64,000 bases of DNA from KBS-96 sp963722585 (GTDB taxonomy: Bacteria > Acidobacteriota > Terriglobia > Bryobacterales > Bryobacteraceae), in the NCBI GenBank assembly GCA_963722585.1, contig CAVRNU010000041.1, forward strand, positions 1-64,000, in the 5' to 3' direction. A program made the position numbers and the translations under genes. Below are positions 1 through 7,890 of this stretch, piece after piece (the stretch's first letter is position 1; each line of letters begins with the position of its first letter). The notes beneath the pieces were generated by a model. That model had not been told where the DNA came from. It saw only the letters and a list, made by a program, of their open reading frames with translations, and searched no databases.

Positions 1-2502
1 TCCGAGTTAGCCGCAATACTGTTCACTTAACAAACATTTCTGCGGTATCCTGTTTTTAGACAGGAGAGTGCGGAATGGCGCGAACCATCGCAACGTTGCC
101 GGCTGGCAGTCGCATTACCGACTACATCAGCCTGGGGGTAATTGCCAAGTTTTTCCCGCTAGAGAAAGTGCGGGGCGTGTTAGAGAAAACCGGCCGCGCC
201 AGTGTGCGGGAACGCGATCTGCCGGCACACGTGGTGGTGTACTACGTCATCGCGTTGGCCTTGTATATGCAGTCCTCTTATCGCGAGGTGCTGCGCTGTT
301 TGTTAGAAGGAGTGCAGTGGCTGCTGGATCCGTCTGCGGCGGTGAAGGTGGCCGGCAAGTCGGGCATTTCGCAGGCGCGCAGCCGGGTGGGCGTGGAGCC
401 CGTGAAGGCGCTGTATGAATCGGTGGTCGCTCCGATGGCCGAGTGCCGGACGAAGGGGGCTTGGTATCACGACTGGCGGCTGGTCAGTCTGGACGGCAGC
501 ACGCTAGATGTGGCCGATACTGCGGAGAACGAAGCGGCTTTTGGCAGGCCTGGCGCCAGTCGCGGAGCGAGTGCCTTCCCCAAACTGCGCTTTGTCGGCC
601 TGTTGGAGAATGGAACGCACGTGTTGTGGGCTGCGCAGGTGGCGCCGTATGCCACCGATGAAATCACGCTGGCTCAGCAGGTGATACCGGCTTTGCAAAA
701 GGGCATGCTGTGTCTGGCCGACCGCTTCTTTCCGGGCTACCAACTCTGGCAGGCGGCGGCCCAGACAGGAGCGGATTTACTGTGGCGCATACGCCAGAAT
801 GCGCGCCTGGAGATCGATCGGCGCTTGCCGGACGGGTCCTATCTCAGCCGTCTCTATCTTTGTATTTCCGATCGCCGGAATCGACGCAAGGCGATCGTCG
901 TGCGCGTGATCGAGTACCGCTTGAAAGATGTGCCGGATGCCGAGCCGGTCTATCGATTGATCACCACCATTCTGGATCCCAAACAGGCTCCTGCCAAAGA
1001 ACTGGCGGCCTTGTATCACGAGCGCTGGGAAATAGGCGTGTCCAGAAAAGGACACATAGTCCAGTCGGTGAGAGACCGACCGAGGCTAAAAGACTCAGGC
1101 CTCGTAGCTGGGGAGGCGTCGTGGCGCGAAAGCAAGACGGCGGAGCCCTCCGACAACATGCTCGGAAAGGAGTATGCGCAACGCACCAGGTTGCAACGTG
1201 CAGTGAACGTAGAAGTAGCCTCGTTACACGAATCTCCGGTGGCTGAGACGGTCTATAACGCGCGAAAGCAACAAGAACTGGCCGAAACGAGTCCGATACG
1301 GCAGTTCTCACCGGCGGGGTATCAGCGGCGACATGGTGTGAAGGACGATGTGGAAACTGGAGAAGCCCTCGGTGCCCGGCGAAGAAAGCTCGCCGAGGAG
1401 ATGCTCGCTATAACCGCGAGCGGGAAGTGCGTGCATAGGCATCAGGGTGACGGATCGGGTCGCAGTACTGTCGATGGACGTGCAGCAAAACGCGTCCGGA
1501 GGGAAGGGCCCGGACCGGTGAGTACTCCGTGCGTTAAGGCGAGGCAGGGGTGAGATGACAAAGGCACCCGGTAGTCTGCAGGAGCTGCGGCGGCGGATCT
1601 ATCGAAAGGCGAAGTCTGAAAAGACGCATCGCTTCTGGGGTCTGTTCGTGCACATCACGAAAATCGAGACCCTCGAGGAGGCCTACCGGATAGCCAAGAG
1701 GAACGGCGGTGCTCCGGGCATTGATGGTCAGAGCTTCTCGGCCATCGAGTCGGATGATCTATCTACGTTTCTCCGGGAAGTGCGGGAAGACCTCATCACA
1801 GGCAGGTACAAACCCATGCCGAACCGCCGGGTGGAAATTCCGAAAGGGAATGGCAAAGTGCGAACGCTTCAGATTCCTTGTATCCGCGACCGCGTAGTGC
1901 AAGGTGCATTGAAGCTAATCCTGGAAGCTGTCTTCGAGGCGGACTTCTGCCCCAACTCTTATGGATTTCGGCCCAAGCGGTCGCCACATCGCGCACTGGC
2001 GGAAGTCAGACGTAGTGTGATGCGACGCATGTCGACGGTCATCGATGTGGATCTGTCGCGCTATTTTGACACGATTCGGCAGTCGATTCTCCTAGACAAA
2101 ATCGCGAAGCGAATCCAGGACCCGCAGGTCCTGCACCTGGTAAAGCAGATCATCAAAGCTGGCGGAAGTATCGGTGTCCCGCAAGGGGGACCGTTCAGCC
2201 CGCTGGCGGCGAATATCTATCTGAACGAGGTGGACTGGTACTTCGACGCGATCCGTTGCAAAACGGCAGAGGGGAGCTACGAGGCAGTGAACTATCATCG
2301 GTTCGCCGATGATATTGTCATCACCATCAGCGGCCATCACACGAAACGGGGTTGGGCCGAACGGGCTCTGCAACGGCTTCAGGAGCAGTTTGCACTGATC
2401 GGTGTGGAACTGAACCAGGAGAAAACCAACGTGGTGGATACGCTGAAAGGGGAAGCTTTCGGGTTCCTTGGATTTGAACTGCGCCGCGTACGCAAGCGTA
2501 AG

Positions 2503-3932
2503 CTCGACTTTGTCCAATTGAAACGAAGGGAGGGTGAGATGATTTAAACAATTCTTAGCGAGAATGTTTTATGATCAACCTCCCCTCTGACTTCGCTCCG
2601 ATCATCCTAGCATTTCAACCCATGATGCTCAATCGCACCTGGCAGCGTGCGGTGGTTTTGATGGTGGGCGCTATTTTGGCGCCAGGCCGACGGACGGTGT
2701 GCGGTATTTTGCGCATCATGGGCTTAGGCCAGGAGAAGCAGTTTCAGAATTTTCATCGTGTTCTGAATCGCGCGGCGTGGGATCTGCGCCAAGGAAGCCG
2801 GATTTTGTTGGGTTTGCTCATAGATCAGTTCTCTCCTCAAGGTCCGCTGTTATTCGGTTTAGACGACACAGTGGAACGGCGTTGGGGTCCCAAGATTCGG
2901 GCCCGGGGAATTTATCGGGATCCAGTTCGCTCTTCGGAGAGTCATTTTGTCAAGGCGTCCGGCCTGCGCTGGCTTAGTCTTATGCTGCTGATCCGTATTG
3001 GGTGGGCGCAACGAGTCTGGGCACTTCCGGTTCTGACCAGTTTGGCGCCCTCGGAGCGCTACTACGAGAACGGAAACCGGAAGCCGAAGACACTGCTCCA
3101 TTGGGCCCGGCAACAGTGTTTCCAATTGCGACGGTGGTTGCCGCGGCGGAAGCTAACGTTGGTTGCCGATGGTGCGTTTGCCGCCTTGGATTTTCTGTAT
3201 CAGTTGCGCCGAGTCAACATCGCTTGCATCACTCGACTCCGCCTCGATGCCCGTCTCTACCAACCCGCTCCGGCGCGTTCACCCGGTCGTGCGGGCCGAC
3301 CCCGCATAATTGGAGCCCGTCTGCCTTCTCTTCAACAGCGTATGGCTGATTCCAAGACCCGTTGGAAGAAAGCGCTCCTCCGGAACTGGTACGGCCGTGC
3401 TGGCAGAACCGTCGAGTTTTGCTCGGACACAGCCATTTGGTATCACGGCGGGCTGCCGTCCTCCCAGATCCGCTGGGTGTTGATCCGTGACCCGCAACGA
3501 CGATTCGATCCGCTGGCCCTGTTGTCCACCGACCTCACCGCCGCACCTCTGGATATCATCAAGGCCTATGTCTGCCGCTGGCAGGTGGAAGTCACCTTCG
3601 AGGAATCCCGAGCTCATCTCGGCCTGGAAACTCAGCGCCAATGGTCCGACAAAGCCATTGCTCGCAGCACTCCGCTGCTGCTTGCTATGTTCTCCCTCGT
3701 CACTCTGCTGGCTTCTCGTTTGAGAAAGCAAAACCAAGTCTTGCCTTTGCAAACCGCTTGGTATCAGAAATCCCTCCCCACCTTCTCCGACGCTTTGGCC
3801 GCAGTTCGCAAGCATCTCTGGAACGATTCTTTCACCTCTCATTCCCCCTCAGAGATCAACCAATCGCCTTCGCAGCTTCTGGAACGATTCTCTGAAGCCC
3901 TTTGTTATGCCGCCTGATTGGACAAAGTCGAG
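2503..3932 (+). mobile_element. IS701-like insertion sequence inside the intron RT gene
   Basis: The terminal inverted repeats are perfect over 16 bases: CTCGACTTTGTCCAAT at 2503-2518 and its reverse complement at 3917-3932. A 5-base direct repeat GTAAG flanks the element (2498-2502 and 3933-3937), as expected of a target-site duplication. The element is 1430 bp long and carries one transposase gene. Perfect repeats and an intact transposase reading frame suggest this is the most recent insertion of the nest. The family call rests on the transposase and is less certain than the boundaries. Confidence 0.93.
2571..3917 (+). CDS. DDE transposase of the inner IS (IS701-like)
   Basis: This 448-residue protein has the layout of the DDE_5 / IS701-like group within the IS4-related transposases. 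The first Asp lies in FGLDDTVERRWG (about residues 95-106), the second in LVADGAFAALDFL, and the Glu region is RWQVEVTFEESRAHLG. The frame is open from start to stop with no frameshift, so the enzyme may be active. It lies 68 bases inside the left end and stops just before the right inverted repeat, the usual arrangement for a one-gene IS. ISNCY-like assignments are possible; a search of an IS database would settle the family. Confidence 0.85.
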   Translation: MINLPSDFAPIILAFQPMMLNRTWQRAVVLMVGAILAPGRRTVCGILRIMGLGQEKQFQNFHRVLNRAAWDLRQGSRILLGLLIDQFSPQGPLLFGLDDTVERRWGPKIRARGIYRDPVRSSESHFVKASGLRWLSLMLLIRIGWAQRVWALPVLTSLAPSERYYENGNRKPKTLLHWARQQCFQLRRWLPRRKLTLVADGAFAALDFLYQLRRVNIACITRLRLDARLYQPAPARSPGRAGRPRIIGARLPSLQQRMADSKTRWKKALLRNWYGRAGRTVEFCSDTAIWYHGGLPSSQIRWVLIRDPQRRFDPLALLSTDLTAAPLDIIKAYVCRWQVEVTFEESRAHLGLETQRQWSDKAIARSTPLLLAMFSLVTLLASRLRKQNQVLPLQTAWYQKSLPTFSDALAAVRKHLWNDSFTSHSPSEINQSPSQLLERFSEALCYAA

Positions 3933-4351
3933 GTAAGAGGGAAGGATATTTCGTCTTGATGACCCCGAAAAAGAAAGCCCGTCAGGCAGTGAAGGCCAAG
4001 GTACGCGACATCATCGCTCGCGGGGGTGCAACCCCGATGCCGGCGGTGGTGAAGCAGATCAATGCCACGCTTACCGGATGGGTCAACTACTTCAGGGTAG
4101 GTAACGCCAGTCGTGCCTTTAGCGAGGTTCGCGATTACGTCGAGATGAAGGTCCGTACCCTGCTAACGCGACGGAAACGGCGGCGAAAGTCGAGCGTAGG
4201 CTGGCGACGATGGAGTAACGAGTATCTCTACGATGTACTGGGGCTGTATTGGGACTGGGAAATCCAGCCGCTCCCTGGGGTGGAGACTTTCGAGTGAAAG
4301 TCGTTGTTAACCCGACAGGACCCATAACCCTTTTGCTGAAACTTACTGGGT

Positions 4352-4444
4352 GAGCTGCTTGAGGGAAAACCTCACGAGCAGTTCTTATGGGGAGGGATTG
4401 GAGACGGAACGAGAAATCGTCACCGCGCCAGTCCTTTACCCGAC
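4352..4444 (+). ncRNA. Group II intron domains V and VI
   Basis: Positions 4352-4384 form the 33-nt domain V hairpin with the AGC triad near its 5' base, a GAAA loop and a 2-nt CG bulge on the 3' side. Domain VI follows, closed by GGGG (4389-4392) against CCC (4439-4441) and by GGATTGG against CCAGTCC. A4438 is unpaired next to the basal stem and sits at the canonical branch-point distance from the 3' splice site. The structure was read by eye. Nothing in it looks degraded, so the RNA could still splice if a maturase were supplied. Confidence 0.85.
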
Positions 4445-4876
4445 AAACCGCCTTGGACGAATTAAAAACCCACTTGCGCGGTGCCCAGATTGTGTTACGG
4501 AGCAAGACGCCCGAACTGGTGAAACAAGAATTCTACGGCTTGCTGATGGCGCACTTCGCCATTCGCGGCTTGATGCACGAAGCCGCGCTGCAGGCCGACG
4601 AGGATCCGGACCGGCTCTCTTTTGTTCATGCCGTCCACGTCGTCCAACGGCGCATGCCCCGCTTCGCCGCTATTCCCCCCTCGGCAAAGAAAGGCCTTTC
4701 ATGAAGCTGTACTCCAGGAGATCCTGCAAGAGCGGGTCAGTTCCAGTCGCAATCGCCTCAACCCTCGCGGGGTAAAGCGAAAAATGAGCAGCTATCCGCT
4801 GCGTCCACGTAAGCCGCAGCGCATTTGCCGAATCGACCACTCCAAGCAGATCAAGATTGTTAAGTGAACAGTATTG

Positions 4877-4984
4877 GCTGTAGCCGAAGTCCGTCACATC
4901 CGCTGTCGTATGGTCGTGGCTCGAAAACGTGCTCTGCGGGTTCAGACCGCTGACATGTAGCATCGATCCGGTTTGGTGTTTCAT
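4877..4984 (-). pseudogene. 5' fragment of an unknown gene cut by the IS4-type element
   Basis: A minus-strand ATG at 4984 is preceded by AAGGAG with a 7-base spacer, a good ribosome binding site. It opens 36 codons (beginning MKHQTGSMLHVSGL) before the sequence becomes IS DNA. I do not recognise the protein. If the base order left of the IS (positions 1-13) is the original continuation, the frame would stop at TAA after 34 codons, so the target may have been a very small gene or the end of a short ORF. The gene is divergent from the kinase at 5131, and the two share the 146-base gap between them. Confidence 0.5.
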
Positions 4985-5130
4985 TGGTTGCGCTCCTTGA
5001 GGAAGTTCTTTCCTTCCGCCTCGACAACGATCACCCGTACCGTACTCACCTATCCATGCACGTGTCGTGAATCTGATCTGAATCTTTTCTGAACGCGTAA
5101 ACCTACGTAAAATAAAGGCTCAATCCCAAA

Positions 5131-7890
5131 GTGAAAAGTGATTTGCTGCGCTTTGGCCCGTTCGAGGCCGATCTACGCACCGGCGAGCTCCGCAAGAACG
5201 GCATACGAATCAAGCTGGCGCGTCAGGCCTTTCAGGTGCTGGCGGCACTCGCCGAACGTTCGGGCGAACTGGTCATGCGCGACGAATTGCGCCGCATCCT
5301 ATGGCCGAACGAGACCGTCGTCGATTTCGATCACAGCATCAACACGGCGGTAAAGCGCATCCGGGAGGCACTGAACGACTCGTCGGACGAGCCGCGTTAT
5401 TTGGAGACCTTGCCGCGCCGTGGTTACCGGTTCGTGGCGCAGGTTCAGCGAATCTCTCATGTGCCGGTGGGCGAAGGGGATCAAAAGCCGTCGCCGGCGC
5501 CGATTTCCGATCGGGCGCCCTCGCCGACCTGCCCGGCACCGTTCGACTGGAGCAACCCGATTGGGCAGATTGTTTCTCATTACCGTGTTTTGGGCGTTCT
5601 GGGCCATGGCGGAATGGGGATCGTCTACCGCGGCGAGGATATCCGTCTGGGACGGCCAGTCGCCTTGAAGTTTCTGGCGCTTGAACTTGAATCAGACCCG
5701 ATCGCGCTTGAACGCTTCGAGCAGGAGGCGCGAACCGCGTCCACATTAAATCACCCGAACATTTGCACCATCTACGAAGTCGAGGTACACGCGGGACGCG
5801 CCTTTATCGCCATGGAGCTGCTCGAAGGGGCGACGTTAGGCGACCGCATGATGGGGTCCGCGAAAAACGCGTCTCTTTCCGTGCGTTTCCTGGTAGACCT
5901 GGCAATTCAAGTTGGCGGGGCGCTCGAAGCCGCGCATGAACGCGGCATCATACACCGCGATATCAAGCCGGCCAACATCTTTCTGACCAGGCGAGGCGAA
6001 GTCAAGGTGCTCGACTTCGGCTTGGCCACTACCTACACAGGTCGGCAGTCAGCCATTCTCGACGACGGTGTGGCTGCGGATCACATGTCCGGCACGGTCG
6101 GATTAACGCGCTCGGGCGCAATACCGGGAACCGCGTTTTATATGTCGCCGGAACAAGCCGCCGGCGAAGAACTGGACGGCCGCAGCGATCTGTATGCGCT
6201 AGGCGTCGTGCTATACGAGGCTGCGGCGGGTGCCCGCCCGCCCGTTCAATTCAGCCGCGTTTCCCCTCCGGCGAGCCTGAAGCCGGGGTTCCCCCCGAAG
6301 TTCTGGGAAATAGTCGGCCGGCTGCTCGAACCGGATCGGGAATTGCGATTTCAGGCAGCGAGCGATGCGGTCAGCGACTTAAAACGGCTGAGGCGCGATC
6401 TCAGCGATCAGACCGCCGCCCCAGCGGAACGGGAACCAATACCGAAAGCCAGGATGCGCTGGGCCGTCATCGCGACCCTTGCTGCCGCGGTACTCGCCAT
6501 TAGCGGCACTGGCGCGGTTTGGCTGCGGAAGTCAGCCGCGCTGCTGCTGCCGTTTGAGATTCGACCCTTCACGGGTCTAGGCGGATTGGAGGACGACCTT
6601 TCGTTCGCGCCTAATGCAAGGCAGGCGGCTTTCGTTTGGAATGGCGGTTCGGGCTCCGATTATCACCTCTATGTCAAGCTCATTGGCGCTGGCGCTCCGC
6701 TCGCTCTCACCAGCGCCGCAGGGAACGATTTCAGTCCGGCCTGGTCGCCCGACGGCCGGTTTCTGGCAGTTGCGCACTCAAATGGTTCTGACCACGTGGA
6801 CGTTTTCGTAGTTCCCGCCCTCGGCGGAGCGGCGCAACGCGTGGCTGGGATTCGACCCGAGATCGCCGATCAGGATTCGAGAGTGTTGACGTGGTCGCCC
6901 GATGGGAAGTCTCTATTGGTTTCGGACCGTTTGGCCGGCGCGGATTCGCCCGCAATTGTCTTGCTTCCCGTAAATGGGGGCGCAGAGCGAAGGCTTACAT
7001 ATCCGCGCCCCGGAGACTCCGGCGACAGCGACCCAGAAGTTTCGCCTGACGGCCGAACGCTAGCGTTTATCCGCTGGATCAGAAACTCGGTAAGTGAGAT
7101 CTATGTGCAGCCTTTGGCCGGCGGACAACCGCGGCAACTAACAAACGATGGAAAACGCGTGGCGGGCATCGCGTGGACCGGGGATGGCCGCGGCATCGTC
7201 TTCTCTTCCACGCGCGGCGCCCTGCCGGGTCTATGGAAAATCGCGCTTTCGGGCGGCGGTACGGAACCGCTCGCGGGTGCAAGCGAGGATGCAGTCGCGC
7301 CCGCCGTAGCTCGCGAAGGAAATTTGCTCGCGTACACGCATCAAACAGAAACCGTCAATATCTGGCGCGCTGCCGGACCGCGCGCTTCGGTAAGGAACGG
7401 AAGGCCATTCAACCTCATTTCTTCCCCGCGCCAGCAAGTGAGCGGCGTTTATTCGCCAGATGGGACGCGGATCGCATTCGCTTCCGACCGTTCAGGCACT
7501 TTCGAAATCTGGGTGGCGGCGAGCGACGGCTCCCGCGCGCGCCAGCTAACTTCCTTCGGAGGGCCTATCACCGGGACGCCCCACTGGTCTCCCGACGGAA
7601 AATGGATCGCTTTCGACTCGCGCCCTGCTGGCCACTCCGCAGCCTTTGTGATCGGCGTCGATGGAGGCGAACCAAGGCAGGTTACCAGCGGCGACTTCGA
7701 CGAGATCGTGCCGAGTTGGTCCAATGACGGCGCAAGCCTCTATTTCTGCTCGACTCGAAGTGGCTCACAGGAGATCTGGAAGATTCCTCTAAACGGAGGA
7801 CCAGCGAAACAAGTGACCAAAGATGGCGGATTCGAATCCGCCGAATCGGACGATGGCCAATGGCTCTATTATCCTGAATTCCGAAATTAA
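5131..7890 (+). CDS. Winged-helix Ser/Thr protein kinase with TolB-like propeller, C-terminus cut by IS1380
   Basis: Domain order: an OmpR/ToxR-type winged helix (about residues 5-105, ending RRGYRFVAQV), a Hanks-type kinase (about 151-412), one membrane helix (about 443-464) and a TolB/WD40-like propeller with repeated SPDG blades. Kinase hallmarks are complete: GHGGMGIVYRG, VALKFL, HRDIKPANIF, DFG and GTAFYMSPEQ. The GTG start at 5131 has AAAGG upstream. At codon 914 the gene meets the IS1380 element and ends after five foreign codons (PEFRN), giving 919 instead of 1018 residues and losing the last 104 propeller residues. The kinase and DNA-binding parts are untouched. A membrane-bound DNA-binding kinase sensing the periplasm is plausible but inferred. 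Related proteins are numerous in Acidobacteriota. Confidence 0.9.
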   Translation: MKSDLLRFGPFEADLRTGELRKNGIRIKLARQAFQVLAALAERSGELVMRDELRRILWPNETVVDFDHSINTAVKRIREALNDSSDEPRYLETLPRRGYRFVAQVQRISHVPVGEGDQKPSPAPISDRAPSPTCPAPFDWSNPIGQIVSHYRVLGVLGHGGMGIVYRGEDIRLGRPVALKFLALELESDPIALERFEQEARTASTLNHPNICTIYEVEVHAGRAFIAMELLEGATLGDRMMGSAKNASLSVRFLVDLAIQVGGALEAAHERGIIHRDIKPANIFLTRRGEVKVLDFGLATTYTGRQSAILDDGVAADHMSGTVGLTRSGAIPGTAFYMSPEQAAGEELDGRSDLYALGVVLYEAAAGARPPVQFSRVSPPASLKPGFPPKFWEIVGRLLEPDRELRFQAASDAVSDLKRLRRDLSDQTAAPAEREPIPKARMRWAVIATLAAAVLAISGTGAVWLRKSAALLLPFEIRPFTGLGGLEDDLSFAPNARQAAFVWNGGSGSDYHLYVKLIGAGAPLALTSAAGNDFSPAWSPDGRFLAVAHSNGSDHVDVFVVPALGGAAQRVAGIRPEIADQDSRVLTWSPDGKSLLVSDRLAGADSPAIVLLPVNGGAERRLTYPRPGDSGDSDPEVSPDGRTLAFIRWIRNSVSEIYVQPLAGGQPRQLTNDGKRVAGIAWTGDGRGIVFSSTRGALPGLWKIALSGGGTEPLAGASEDAVAPAVAREGNLLAYTHQTETVNIWRAAGPRASVRNGRPFNLISSPRQQVSGVYSPDGTRIAFASDRSGTFEIWVAASDGSRARQLTSFGGPITGTPHWSPDGKWIAFDSRPAGHSAAFVIGVDGGEPRQVTSGDFDEIVPSWSNDGASLYFCSTRSGSQEIWKIPLNGGPAKQVTKDGGFESAESDDGQWLYYPEFRN

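Larger units (their letters stand above)
1555..4297 (+). pseudogene. Group II intron reverse transcriptase/maturase, interrupted by an IS
   Basis: The N-terminal part 1555-2502 holds the RT core: GAPGIDG, YGFRPKRS, a PQGGPFSPLAANIYL block and the catalytic F-A-D-D box at about residues 250-253 (a Phe variant of YADD). The C-terminal part resumes at 3938 (REGYFVLMTPKKKA) and carries the maturase X-like region (INATLTGWVNYF) to the stop at 4295-4297. Deleting the inner IS and one copy of its 5-base target duplication gives an uninterrupted 435-codon gene. No HNH endonuclease domain follows the maturase region, so the protein is of the endonuclease-lacking type. The start at 1555 is preceded by AGGGGTGAG. 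At present only a truncated protein ending at 2547 can be made. Confidence 0.9.
1036..4444 (+). mobile_element. Group II intron inserted in the transposase gene
   Basis: The 5' end GCGTGTCCAGA fits the GNGNG-type group II start. Near the 3' end, 4352-4384 folds as domain V (GAGCTGCT paired to AGCAGTTC, GAAA loop, CG bulge). It is followed by a domain VI stem (GGATTGG 4395-4401 with CCAGTCC 4428-4434), an unpaired A at 4438, seven bases from the end, and the terminal AC at 4443-4444. Removing 1036-4444 restores the transposase catalytic motif exactly, which fixes both splice sites. The reverse-transcriptase ORF sits in the domain IV position. The intron would be about 1.97 kb without the inner IS and its duplicated 5 bases. 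Inactivation of its maturase probably leaves it unable to splice or move without help in trans. Confidence 0.92.
75..4867 (+). pseudogene. IS4-family transposase, split by a group II intron and frameshifted
   Basis: Exon 1 is 75-1035 and exon 2 resumes at 4445. The DDE residues are visible as Asp in LDGSTLD, Asp in LADRFF, and Glu in the YREK signature YHERWEI-ETALDELK. The intron lies after the first base of that Glu codon: G at 1035 plus AA at 4445-4446 rebuilds GAA. After the join the frame runs into a TGA at 4702-4704, but the typical C-terminus (NPRGVKRKMS and onward to 4867) lies one frame over. The switch falls at the C6 run 4675-4680, and removing one C gives about 460 codons. As it stands the gene is inactive unless the intron splices and the frame is corrected. 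The apparent 492-codon reading frame 75-1553 is exon 1 read through into intron RNA. Confidence 0.88.
14..4876 (+). mobile_element. IS4-type insertion sequence carrying a nested intron and a second IS
   Basis: The ends are a perfect 20-base terminal inverted repeat, 14-33 (CAATACTGTTCACTTAACAA) and 4857-4876 as its reverse complement. Between them lies a DDE transposase with the IS4 signature Y-x2-R-x3-E-x6-K. The element would be only about 1.45 kb without the group II intron (1036-4444), which itself carries another IS. The flanks 4-13 (GAGTTAGCCG) and 4877-4886 (GCTGTAGCCG) match at 7 of 10 positions, including a shared TAGCCG, and may be a decayed 10-base target duplication; this is unsure. 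The transposase stop codon (4865-4867) lies inside the right inverted repeat. The element appears to sit in a minus-strand gene that starts at 4984. Confidence 0.9.

Noticed and set aside
75..1553. A 492-codon open frame that looks like one transposase gene
   Set aside because: Only codons up to 1035 are transposase; the rest is group II intron RNA (domains I-IV) read by chance. The true continuation is at 4445.
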